Shown: piece after piece, positions 1-7,364 of the stretch
Layout of the letters: each line of letters starts with the position of its first letter
How positions within the stretch are numbered: position 1 is the first letter of the stretch
Assembly (NCBI RefSeq): GCF_035294505.1
Contig: NZ_DATGKU010000099.1
Coordinates: 1-21,623, forward strand
From: Chthonomonas sp035294505
GTDB lineage: Bacteria; Armatimonadota; Chthonomonadetes; Chthonomonadales; Chthonomonadaceae
Reading direction: 5' to 3'
DNA length: 21,623 bases
The notes under the pieces: generated by a model
The model's input: only the letters and a program-made list of their open reading frames with translations
Database searches by the model: none
Told to the model about the DNA's origin: nothing
Program-made: the position numbers and the translations under genes

Positions 1-10
1 TGCCGAAAGA

Positions 11-1522
11 ATGGACCCAAATACGCTTTTGGAACGGTTACTGCGGCTTGAAGAGAAGATCGAGGAGTTAAAACGCGAAAATGCTCTTCTACGTCAAGCG
101 CAACAAGCCCAGGTCGCATCGAAAAAGGGAGAGGAAACTGCTACCGCAGCCGCACGCCCTGAAGCGGTCGCCGCTGCCGGCACCATTCGCCTATCTGTAG
201 ACCCGGCTACCGGGCAGATCGTAGATGCGAGCCCTGCAGCCGTGCGCTTCTTCGGCTATGGCGTGGAAGCCCTCCGAGGCCGGCACATCGCTGACCTCGA
301 TCTCCTCTCACAAAAAGGAGCACCCCTGCCTACGCCGGGAGAGGCGGCATCCCTCTTTCGTGCACGCTATCGTCTCGCACAAGGCGAAGTGCGCGATGCT
401 GATGTGTTCATCTACCCTATTGTCCGTGAAGGACAGCCTCTGCTGCAGTACACGATCTTTGATGTCACCGAACGCGAAAGCGACATCCGTATCCTCCGTC
501 GCAACGAGCGGCGCTTTCGCCAGATCGTCGAACAGGCAGCCGATCTCATCTACCGAACCGACCCCTCTGGCTATATCACCTACATCAATCCCGCCGCCAT
601 GAAACTTTTTGACTACTCTCTCGAAGAGTTGCGTCGTGTTCACTTTTCAGAACTGATTCACCCGGACTACCGTGCCGAAATACTCGCTTTCTATGCACGC
701 CAGGCCTCATCGCGCACCCCATCCACCTACTGTGAGTTTCCCATCATCACCCGGACAGGAAAAATGGTGTGGATCGGACAGAGTGTCCAGCTCTTCACCC
801 GTGATGGCCGTATTCTTGGCTTCCAGGCCATTGCACGCGATATATCGGAACGCAAACAGGCCGAAAAGCTCATTACCGACCATGTCGCACGCCTCCACCG
901 TCATAACCGCCGGCTCCACGAGCGCCTACAAAAACTTGAACGTATCAATATAGACCTCGGTGGTATGGCGATGACCGACTATCTCACAGGGCTGCGCAAC
1001 TACCGCGCTTTCCGAGATCGCCTCAACCACGCTTTCCAACATGCCCGCAACACCCGCACAGCTCTCTCGCTTCTGCTCATAGACCTCGATCACTTCAAAC
1101 GAGTCAACGACACGCGCGGTCACGCAGCAGGCGACGCCCTCTTGAATACCCTCGGCTCACTGCTTCAAACGCGCGCGCGCTCCACGGATGTCGTGGCTCG
1201 CTATGGAGGCGAGGAGTTTGCTGTTATCCTGCCTTTCACCGACCAGAGCGGTGCCGTCGCCCAAGCGGAGCGCCTACGAGCGATCATCGAACACACCTTT
1301 TCCAACGATGGAGTTACGGCCAGCATCGGCGTTGCCTCCCTTTCCGAAACGGTCAATAGCCCAGAAGACCTTATACGCCAAGCCGACATCGCGCTTTATG
1401 CCGCCAAACAACAGCGTAACGCCGTGCGCCATTACGCCCAACTAACCCCTGAAACACAGCAAAACATTCTCCAAATCGTCACCCGCCAGCCTGCCGCTGA
1501 AGGGACAAGCGTCGAGGAGTAA
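11..1522 (+). CDS. PAS-PAS-GGDEF diguanylate cyclase
   Basis: Predicted cytoplasmic sensor enzyme that makes cyclic di-GMP from two GTP. Residues 5-30 form a short leucine/glutamate-rich coiled coil, followed by a low-complexity linker (about 38-56). Two PAS domains follow at about 57-150 and 167-280; the second ends in a typical PAC segment (RDISERKQ). A further helical linker leads to the GGDEF domain at about 325-485. The active-site loop is GGEEF at 399-403, preceded by RxxD (R390, D393) five residues before it, so the product-inhibition I-site is intact. No transmembrane segment or EAL domain is visible. The ATG at 11 is the first visible, but the frame stays open to the window edge and no clear ribosome site is in the ten bases before it, so the true start could lie outside. 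The PAS ligand cannot be told from sequence. Confidence 0.9.
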   Translation: MDPNTLLERLLRLEEKIEELKRENALLRQAQQAQVASKKGEETATAAARPEAVAAAGTIRLSVDPATGQIVDASPAAVRFFGYGVEALRGRHIADLDLLSQKGAPLPTPGEAASLFRARYRLAQGEVRDADVFIYPIVREGQPLLQYTIFDVTERESDIRILRRNERRFRQIVEQAADLIYRTDPSGYITYINPAAMKLFDYSLEELRRVHFSELIHPDYRAEILAFYARQASSRTPSTYCEFPIITRTGKMVWIGQSVQLFTRDGRILGFQAIARDISERKQAEKLITDHVARLHRHNRRLHERLQKLERINIDLGGMAMTDYLTGLRNYRAFRDRLNHAFQHARNTRTALSLLLIDLDHFKRVNDTRGHAAGDALLNTLGSLLQTRARSTDVVARYGGEEFAVILPFTDQSGAVAQAERLRAIIEHTFSNDGVTASIGVASLSETVNSPEDLIRQADIALYAAKQQRNAVRHYAQLTPETQQNILQIVTRQPAAEGTSVEE

Positions 1523-1530
1523 TAGCGTCA

Positions 1531-1600
1531 CCAAACAGGCTATATTTAGCACCTTGTCTATCGCATGAGAGCCTGTTCTTATTCCTCCTCCCCTGTTTGG
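1531..1600 (+). other. Alternative pairing arms after the diguanylate cyclase gene
   Basis: The arm at 1531-1541 (ccaaacaggct) can pair in two exclusive ways: bases 1534-1541 with agcctgtt at 1570-1577, or bases 1531-1538 with ctgtttgg at 1593-1600. Both are perfect 8-bp stems, with loops of 28 and 54 bases. The first is followed by a weakly T-rich stretch and may help to end transcription. It could be chance. Confidence 0.3.
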
Positions 1601-1677
1601 CAACACCTATCGAACTCCACCACACTCTTCTCTGGCCGTAAGTCCGGTAAAATAAGAGAGCGGTTAAGGAGAGAGAT

Positions 1678-2952
1678 ATGCAGCGGCAAAGCGTGGTCGT
1701 TATCGGAGCCGGTCTGGCAGGGTTAGTGTGTGCTCGCATCATTCAACGTGCCGGTCATTATGCCCATCTCTATGAAGCTTCGGATGGCGTGGGCGGTCGA
1801 GTCCGCACAGACTACCTAGATGGCTTCCTGCTGGATAGGGGATTCCAAGTGCTTTTTCCATCCTATCCCGCCGTGCAGGCGGAGATCGATCTCGATGCCC
1901 TTCGCCTACACTCCTTCCTCCCCGGAGCCCTCATCTATCTCCAAGATAAACTCTACCTGATCGCCGATCCCAGCCGGGCACCCTCCACACTCCTTGCTAC
2001 CGCGTTTGCCCCTATCTTCACCATAAAAGACCGACTTCTTGTCCTACGCCTGAAATCCCAATTGCAAAAGCTCTCCGCCGAAGCTCTCTTTCAGTGGCCC
2101 GATAAAACCACCGAGCAGTTTCTGAAAGATTATGGCTTTACCGACGCCTTCATTAATCACTTTATCCGTCCCTTCTATGGCAGCATTTTCTTAGAAACAC
2201 GTCTACAGACAAGTGTGCGCATGTTTGCATTCGTTTTTAAAATGCTGGCCGAATCGCAGGCCGCCTTACCGGAAAACGGCATGGGCGCCATCGCTGAGCA
2301 GATCGCCGCCGGCTTAGCTTCCAACAGCCTTCATCTCAATAGTCCCGTCGTAGCTCTCTGGAAAGAAGGGGATCGCGTGAAAGGAGTTGTTCTGGAAAAC
2401 GGTGAACGCGTTGAAGCCGATAAGGTGGTGCTGGCAACCGAGTTCCACCAAGCAGCGAAACTAGCCGGACTTCATTTGCCTGCCACATGGCGCAGCACTA
2501 CAACGGTCTATTTTGCTCTTCCTCATGCTCTCTACCCAGAGAAAGCTGTGGTTCTGTTTCCGGGCGCCGGTCGGTTTGTCACGAGCGCAGCACTCGTCTC
2601 TAACATCGCCCCATCGTACGCTCCGCCCAGGCAACATCTCCTTGCCTGCAACATCGTTGGCGATCCGGCCATGGAGGATGAAGAACTGGTCCAACGCGCC
2701 AAACAGGAGCTTGCTACAGCCTTCCCCGATGCCGACATCAGCTCCTGGCGACACCTGCGCACCTACCGCATCCCCCATGCCCAGTTTGCCCAACCGCCGG
2801 GCATCTGGGAGCTGCTGCCTCCCATACAAACACCCTACACCGGGCTTATTCTCGCCGGTGAGATAACCGTCTCAAGCTCTATCCATGGGGCGCTTGTCTC
2901 AGGACGCCGTGCGGCAGAGCTTGCTCTCGAAACCACCGATCTGCCGGTCTAA
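1678..2952 (+). CDS. FAD-dependent oxidoreductase (amine oxidase / HemY-like)
   Basis: Flavoprotein of the amine oxidase / protoporphyrinogen oxidase / phytoene desaturase superfamily. The N-terminal dinucleotide fold is clear: GAGLAG at 10-15, the ribose-binding glutamate E33 at the end of the second strand, then GGRVRTD at 39-45. The C-terminal FAD-binding part reads AGE at 393-395 and HGALVSGR at 403-410, where these proteins close over the flavin. The length of 424 residues is normal, and there is no signal peptide or strong membrane segment. The segment DRGFQVLFPSYP (53-64) is typical of a bacterial subgroup usually annotated only as NAD(P)/FAD-dependent oxidoreductase, so carotenoid, porphyrin and amine substrates all remain possible. 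A purine-rich ribosome site (aaggagagag) lies just before the ATG. It is followed after 5 bp by the phosphopantetheinyl-transferase-like gene, probably one transcript. Confidence 0.85.
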   Translation: MQRQSVVVIGAGLAGLVCARIIQRAGHYAHLYEASDGVGGRVRTDYLDGFLLDRGFQVLFPSYPAVQAEIDLDALRLHSFLPGALIYLQDKLYLIADPSRAPSTLLATAFAPIFTIKDRLLVLRLKSQLQKLSAEALFQWPDKTTEQFLKDYGFTDAFINHFIRPFYGSIFLETRLQTSVRMFAFVFKMLAESQAALPENGMGAIAEQIAAGLASNSLHLNSPVVALWKEGDRVKGVVLENGERVEADKVVLATEFHQAAKLAGLHLPATWRSTTTVYFALPHALYPEKAVVLFPGAGRFVTSAALVSNIAPSYAPPRQHLLACNIVGDPAMEDEELVQRAKQELATAFPDADISSWRHLRTYRIPHAQFAQPPGIWELLPPIQTPYTGLILAGEITVSSSIHGALVSGRRAAELALETTDLPV

Positions 2953-2957
2953 CCCCC

Positions 2958-3737
2958 ATGCTGAGTCTCGATCGGCTTGCCGAACTTCGCAAAATAAGTC
3001 ACATGGGAAACCAGCTCCATGCACCTGCTGTCCGATGGTTATCGCACGTGCCCTTACCCACAACCTTGGTCTGGTTGCCCGAAACCGTTAGTACCGACGA
3101 GGAGGCATTTCTGCTGGCAGCACACTTTCTCGGCGAATCGCTTGATGGCCTCTCTCTTTCCCGCGATCCCCTTGGCAAACCCTACCCTGCCCGCCAGGGA
3201 CATTCTATTCCCTGTCTACATATCTCCAATACCCACGACGGGGGTCAACGCCTCCTTCTAGCCGCCAAACACGAAAACCTGGTAGGCGTCGGGCTTGACA
3301 TGGTCTACCTGCCGCGCATGCGTAGCCCATACAAAAATAGAGCCTACCTCCACCGTCTAGCTGCCCGCTTCATGGCACATGTAGAGTTTGAGAGGTTCCA
3401 ACGCGCGGCTCAGCAAGACGATGAAGAGGCTTTACGCCGCCGTGTAGCGGCCCATTTCTCTCTAATGGAGGCAGCCTCAAAGGCACTCGGCACCGGCCTT
3501 AAGATCGGAGCCTTTATGGGGCATTCGGCCTCTTTGCCTCTTTCGGCGCTCGGAGCTCTCCAAATCGAACCCTGGGTGCAACTTTTCTTTGACGATCTCG
3601 CAAAAACTCGTCTTGTCACACTCAAAGCGCAACGATGGGAAGCCTACTGGGGTTCTGATGATACCTATCTCATCAGCGCAGTGTTTCTCTTTGGAAACGA
3701 GCAAAGTAAACAGGCTTTGCAGCTAGATTATCCTTAG
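2958..3737 (+). CDS. 4'-phosphopantetheinyl transferase superfamily protein
   Basis: Probable transferase of the 4'-phosphopantetheine arm from CoA to a carrier protein. The family signature is present: GVGLDM at 110-115 (metal-binding Asp114) and FSLMEAASKALGTG at 167-180, in which the catalytic Glu171 and Lys175 are kept. The usual Lys just before the Glu (the KEA motif) is Met170. An N-terminal half with GKPYP (73-77) and HISNTH (88-93) resembles the first half of Sfp-type enzymes, so the 259-residue protein is Sfp-like in length rather than AcpS-like. It begins 5 bp after the flavoprotein gene with no visible ribosome site, suggesting reinitiation; an internal ATG at 3003 is a possible alternative start. 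The carrier-protein partner is not in this window. Another role within the superfamily cannot be excluded because of the changed motif. Confidence 0.75.
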   Translation: MLSLDRLAELRKISHMGNQLHAPAVRWLSHVPLPTTLVWLPETVSTDEEAFLLAAHFLGESLDGLSLSRDPLGKPYPARQGHSIPCLHISNTHDGGQRLLLAAKHENLVGVGLDMVYLPRMRSPYKNRAYLHRLAARFMAHVEFERFQRAAQQDDEEALRRRVAAHFSLMEAASKALGTGLKIGAFMGHSASLPLSALGALQIEPWVQLFFDDLAKTRLVTLKAQRWEAYWGSDDTYLISAVFLFGNEQSKQALQLDYP

Positions 3738-3825
3738 CATTAACTGATACGAAGAGAAGGGACTCTTAAGCCCTAGTTCGTTTGGTTTAGCCTCCACCCT
3801 TGGGCAATAAAAGTCCGTACTCCTC

Positions 3826-3855
3826 TTGACGAAAGGCCTTCTTTCATGCCATATT
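3826..3855 (+). promoter_or_regulatory. Promoter for tRNA-Gly
   Basis: A -35 box TTGACG at 3826-3831 (5 of 6 consensus) and a -10 box CATATT at 3850-3855 (4 of 6) are separated by 18 bp. The predicted start of transcription is only a few bases before the tRNA at 3867. Confidence 0.55.
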
Positions 3856-3866
3856 AAATGCAGCAT

Positions 3867-3937
3867 GCGGGAGTAGCTTAATGGTAAAGCTCCTGCCTTC
3901 CAAGCAGGCGACGCGGGTTCGATTCCCGTCTCCCGCT
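3867..3937 (+). tRNA. tRNA-Gly (anticodon TCC)
   Basis: Complete cloverleaf of 71 bases. The acceptor arms GCGGGAG and CTCCCGC (3930-3936) pair perfectly, the anticodon stem cctgc/gcagg encloses the loop ctTCCaa, and the T arm gcggg-ttcgatt-cccgt is standard. The discriminator is T3937. The 3' CCA is not encoded. Confidence 0.96.
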
Positions 3938-4056
3938 TCCGCAAAAGCCCTGATTTCCTCCCTCCTTCGCCAAGCCTTCCCCTTAGCCCAACGCCTATCT
4001 CCCAATCCGCCCCAAAAGAACAAAACCTCCTCCACCCTAAACACCCCAATATAAGG

Positions 4057-4072
4057 TACAATAGCCTACAAT
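4057..4072 (+). promoter_or_regulatory. Possible tandem -10 boxes before the NHL gene
   Basis: Two identical TACAAT hexamers at 4057-4062 and 4067-4072 (each 5 of 6 to the -10 consensus) lie 34-44 bp before the NHL protein start. No convincing -35 box is seen for either, so this is a weak call. Confidence 0.35.
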
Positions 4073-4105
4073 TTACCTGTATCTAACACCAAGAAGCATA
4101 CTTCT

Positions 4106-5173
4106 ATGACACACAATGAACGCGATAAACACCTCGCCATGTCTCTCAATAGACGCGAGGTTCTAACCCGAATCGGAGCAGCCGCCGTTGCCTTCTCGGT
4201 TGCCAGCTCCACAGAGGTTAAAGCGGGCAAGCCCCCTCCTAAGCCTATCCTTCTAGAAAATGGCGGCTTCCGCTATGAGTGCATTCACGATTGGCTAACC
4301 CCTCCGCCCGACATAGAATGGGGAGATACCCATGGCATCGCTATCGACTCTCATGAGCGCATCTACATCGCCCACACGGTAGGCCCTAATAGCCGCAAGG
4401 GCGATGCTATCCTCGTTTTTGATAGGCATGGACGGTTTCTCAAATCGTGGGGCGAGCGGTTTAGGGGAGGAGCACACGGCCTTGACCTGCGCCGTGAAAA
4501 CGGACGTGAGTATCTCTACCACTGCGACATCAACCGCAAAGTCTTTGCCAAAACCGATCTCGACGGCAACCTCATTTGGGAAAAGGGTACCCCGACGGAA
4601 GCCGGTGTCTACAAGGATGGCGCCCCCTTCAATCCGACAAATATCGCCCTGGCCGATAACGGAGACTTCTATGTGGCCGACGGCTATGGTTCAAGCTACA
4701 TTCATCAGTACAACATAAAAGGCGAATATATTCGTACCTTCGGTGGACCTGGAACAGAGCCGGGCAAGCTCCAGCAGCCTCATGGCATCTGGGTTGATAA
4801 GCGCGGCTCGGAGCCACTGCTGGTAGTTGCCGATAGAGCGAACAACCGTCTTCAATACTTTACTCTTGATGGTAAGCATGTGGGCTTTGTGACAAATGGC
4901 ATGCGCCTACCATGCCACTTCCATGTGCAAGGAGAACTGTTGCTGGTGCCCGATCTCGACCATGTGGTGACGATCCTCGATGGCAAGAATCAGGTTGCTG
5001 CCCAGCTTGGCGATGGTCGAGGAATGCCGGAGATGCGCGGCCATCCACGCTCCGATTTCCCACCAGGAAAATTTATCCATCCTCATTCTGCTAAGTTTCT
5101 TTCCAATGGCGACATTCTTGTGGTCGAGTGGGTGCCTATTGGACGTGTCACCTTGCTGCGTCGCTTAAGCTAG
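4106..5173 (+). CDS. Tat-exported NHL-repeat beta-propeller protein
   Basis: Predicted exported six-bladed beta-propeller. The N-terminus has a twin-arginine signal: N15-RREVL followed by a hydrophobic run (23-33) and a likely AxA-type cleavage near residue 41 (EVKA|GK). Such signals export folded, often metal-containing proteins. The rest consists of NHL-like blades, each opening with a short His- or Pro-containing turn: DTHG, GAHG, NPTN, QPHG, LPCH and HPHS. Regular histidines of this kind recall the metal-binding propeller of peptidyl-alpha-hydroxyglycine amidating lyase and its bacterial relatives, but enzyme activity is only inferred. The start at 4106 is kept because a purine-rich stretch (aagaag) lies about ten bases upstream; an internal ATG at 4139 would still leave the full Tat motif. 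It stands alone between two tRNA genes. Confidence 0.8.
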   Translation: MTHNERDKHLAMSLNRREVLTRIGAAAVAFSVASSTEVKAGKPPPKPILLENGGFRYECIHDWLTPPPDIEWGDTHGIAIDSHERIYIAHTVGPNSRKGDAILVFDRHGRFLKSWGERFRGGAHGLDLRRENGREYLYHCDINRKVFAKTDLDGNLIWEKGTPTEAGVYKDGAPFNPTNIALADNGDFYVADGYGSSYIHQYNIKGEYIRTFGGPGTEPGKLQQPHGIWVDKRGSEPLLVVADRANNRLQYFTLDGKHVGFVTNGMRLPCHFHVQGELLLVPDLDHVVTILDGKNQVAAQLGDGRGMPEMRGHPRSDFPPGKFIHPHSAKFLSNGDILVVEWVPIGRVTLLRRLS

Positions 5174-5209
5174 GAAGTTGCCTGCCTTACTCCTTAGCCG
5201 ATGCGGCAT

Positions 5210-5239
5210 TTGCTCCTGTCGAGAGGATTATGATATACT
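5210..5239 (+). promoter_or_regulatory. Extended -10 promoter for tRNA-Arg
   Basis: The -10 box TATACT at 5234-5239 (5 of 6) is preceded by TGA at 5231-5233, giving an extended -10. A weak -35 (TTGCTC, 5210-5215) lies 18 bp upstream. The transcript would carry a leader of about 60 bases before the tRNA; GCAGAAG (5254-5260) and CTTCTGC (5292-5298) in it form a perfect 7-bp stem. Confidence 0.55.
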
Positions 5240-5308
5240 CATCTGTAGGGTGCGCAGAAGAAGCTCCACTGCCGATGGCATCGAGCATGAACTTCTGCTC
5301 TACCTTAA

Positions 5309-5375
<67 letters not shown>

Positions 5376-5381
<6 letters not shown>

Positions 5382-5395
5382 TGTGCCCCTCTTTT
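5376..5395 (+). terminator. Rho-independent terminator overlapping the tRNA-Arg 3' end
   Basis: GGGGC (5376-5380), loop gtgt, then GCCCC (5385-5389), followed by TCTTTT (5390-5395). The left arm is the 3' acceptor strand of tRNA-Arg, so the terminator stem and the mature acceptor stem cannot form at the same time. Confidence 0.65.
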
Positions 5396-5622
5396 CCCAA
5401 CTTGCCCTCATGGGCTTTGGCAACCGTTGATCACCCCCCATGTTGTCAGTCAACACCTCAACTTACGCGCTTGCTGCCCCATAAAATGCCGAGAACAGAT
5501 TGCAATAACAAGCCGGCGTCCGCCCTCTGTAGCTCATTAAGCAGGAAGGAGCCAGAAAGATAACGAATTTAGAGGGAAAGATCAAAATCTCTCCCTATGT
5601 ACCATAAACTCGAGAACCCATC

Positions 5623-6390
5623 ATGAAGATACTTGTTTCTGTGAAGCGGGTACCAGACCCCTACGCCAAGGTACGGCTAACCCCGCAAGGGGCACTCGAC
5701 ACCGTCGGCCTCAGTTGGACGATGAACCCTTTCGACGCCATCGCCCTCGAGGAAGCCCTTCGGCTGCGTGAAAAGGGGGTCGCCACCGAAATTACCGTGG
5801 TGAGCATCGGCGGCCCTGAAACCGAAGAAACGCTGCGCATGGCGCTCGCCATGGGGGCAGATCGGGCGCTCTGTGTTCTTGAAGAACGTCCTCCCGACCC
5901 CCAAAGAGTAAGCCACCTTCTCGCTGCCATCTATCATCGAGAACAGCCTCAGCTCATCTTGATGGGCAAACAGGCTACCGACGACGATTCCAACCAAGTC
6001 GGACAGCGCCTCGCTGCCCTTCTGCAACTGCCACAAGCCACCTTTGCCTCCTCCGTCCGCGTGGCATCCGATGGACAAACCGTGCAGGTTACACGTGAGG
6101 TGGATAGTGGTAGAGAGATACTTGAGCTTACTCTGCCCGCCGTCATCACCGCAGACCTGCGCTTGAATGAACCGCGCTATGTAGCCCTGCCCGCTATCCT
6201 GAAAGCGCGCTCAAAACCGCTCCTACGCCTCCCCGGTAGCGAGCTGGTGCCTCTGTCCTCGCCAGGCTTCCTGCTTGTAAAACGCGAAACACCCCCGCCA
6301 CGCAAACCAGGCCGCAAAGTCCAAAACGTGGAAGAGCTTATCACTGCCCTTCGTGAGGAAGCCAAAGTCCTGCCCAACAAACACGCTTGA
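5623..6390 (+). CDS. etfB: Electron transfer flavoprotein subunit beta
   Basis: Beta subunit of the soluble ETF heterodimer, which binds AMP and takes electrons from acyl-CoA and similar dehydrogenases. It opens with the standard MKILVSVKRVPDP. The nucleotide-binding segment reads GKQATDDDSNQVGQ at 115-128, the form seen in ordinary non-bifurcating ETFs rather than bifurcating ones. The beta signature is complete at about 157-199 (VTREVDSGRE, LPAV, NEPRY). The length of 255 residues is normal. The 241 bp before it hold no clear promoter and only a weak ribosome site. It is followed after 15 bp by etfA and then by the membrane iron-sulfur gene, clearly one operon. Confidence 0.96.
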   Translation: MKILVSVKRVPDPYAKVRLTPQGALDTVGLSWTMNPFDAIALEEALRLREKGVATEITVVSIGGPETEETLRMALAMGADRALCVLEERPPDPQRVSHLLAAIYHREQPQLILMGKQATDDDSNQVGQRLAALLQLPQATFASSVRVASDGQTVQVTREVDSGREILELTLPAVITADLRLNEPRYVALPAILKARSKPLLRLPGSELVPLSSPGFLLVKRETPPPRKPGRKVQNVEELITALREEAKVLPNKHA

Positions 6391-6405
6391 GAGTAGAGAT
6401 ATACG

Positions 6406-7362
6406 ATGACTCAATGGATAGTTCTTGCCGACACCGATGGCGAAACCGTTCTGTCATCCACGCTGTCCGCTATTGGTTTCGCCCAGCAGTTCGCTCCCAA
6501 CAACTTCTCTCTTCTCATCATTGGAGGATCAACGAGCGCCGACTCGCAAGAGCTATGGCGCCAGTATGGGGCAAAAAAACTGCTAATTGTCTCACTACCC
6601 GAGTTGGCCCATCCCACTGCCGATAAGGTCGCCCCTGTCGTCGCCAAGGCCATGCAAACAGAAGGAGCAAGCTGGCTTGTTGGTCCTGCCTCCTCCTTTG
6701 GTCGTGATCTTCTGCCTCGAGTGGCTGGACTGTTAGACCTCCCGATGCTTTCCGAGATCATCCACGCCGAACGAGATGAGGCCGGCTTCCTTTTTCAACG
6801 CCCCGCCTACGCAGGCAACCTGCTTGAAACCTACCGACCGGTAGCCAATAGAGGCGTCCTCAGCATACGCACCTCCGCCTTCCAGGCAGAAACCACCGCC
6901 ACGCAGAGCCCGGTAGAAACGTTGAATCTGGCTCCCTCCGAACTTCCCACCTCTACTCGGTGGATCGGGCAAGAAAAATCCGACCAAAAACGCCCCGACC
7001 TAAGTGCCGCCCGTGTCGTCGTTTCAGGCGGCCGCCCCTTGAAAGATGCCGCTACCTTCGAACGTCTTATCGGAGGCCTTGCCGACCGCTTAGGCGGAGC
7101 CGTAGGGGCCACGCGCGCTGCCGTAGATAGTGGGATCGCTCCAAACGAGTTGCAGATCGGCCAAACCGGTCGAGTGGTCGCCCCTGACCTCTATATCGCT
7201 GTAGGTATTTCTGGCAGCGTACAACACCTGGCGGGCATGAAAGATTCTAAAGTCATCGTAGCTATTAATAACGATCCAAATGCGCCTATCTTCGAGGTGG
7301 CCGACTATGGGCTTGTGGCCGACCTCTACAAGGCTGTTCCTGAACTCCTTGAAAAGCTCTGA
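6406..7362 (+). CDS. etfA: Electron transfer flavoprotein subunit alpha
   Basis: FAD-binding partner of EtfB. The N-terminal Rossmann-like domain covers about 1-190. The C-terminal domain carries the FAD motifs VVSGGRPLKD, QIGQTG, the alpha signature LYIAVGISGSVQHLAGM with Ser where Ala is usual, and NNDPNAPIFEVADYG near the end. The length of 318 residues is standard. A ribosome site (gagagtagagat) lies before the ATG. The next gene starts 2 bp after its stop, implying translational coupling to the membrane partner. Confidence 0.96.
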   Translation: MTQWIVLADTDGETVLSSTLSAIGFAQQFAPNNFSLLIIGGSTSADSQELWRQYGAKKLLIVSLPELAHPTADKVAPVVAKAMQTEGASWLVGPASSFGRDLLPRVAGLLDLPMLSEIIHAERDEAGFLFQRPAYAGNLLETYRPVANRGVLSIRTSAFQAETTATQSPVETLNLAPSELPTSTRWIGQEKSDQKRPDLSAARVVVSGGRPLKDAATFERLIGGLADRLGGAVGATRAAVDSGIAPNELQIGQTGRVVAPDLYIAVGISGSVQHLAGMKDSKVIVAINNDPNAPIFEVADYGLVADLYKAVPELLEKL

Positions 7363-7364
7363 CC

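Noticed and set aside
3723..4061. Open frame on the minus strand across tRNA-Gly
   Set aside because: Its GIEPASPAWKAGALPLSY segment is translated tRNA, a well-known false ORF.
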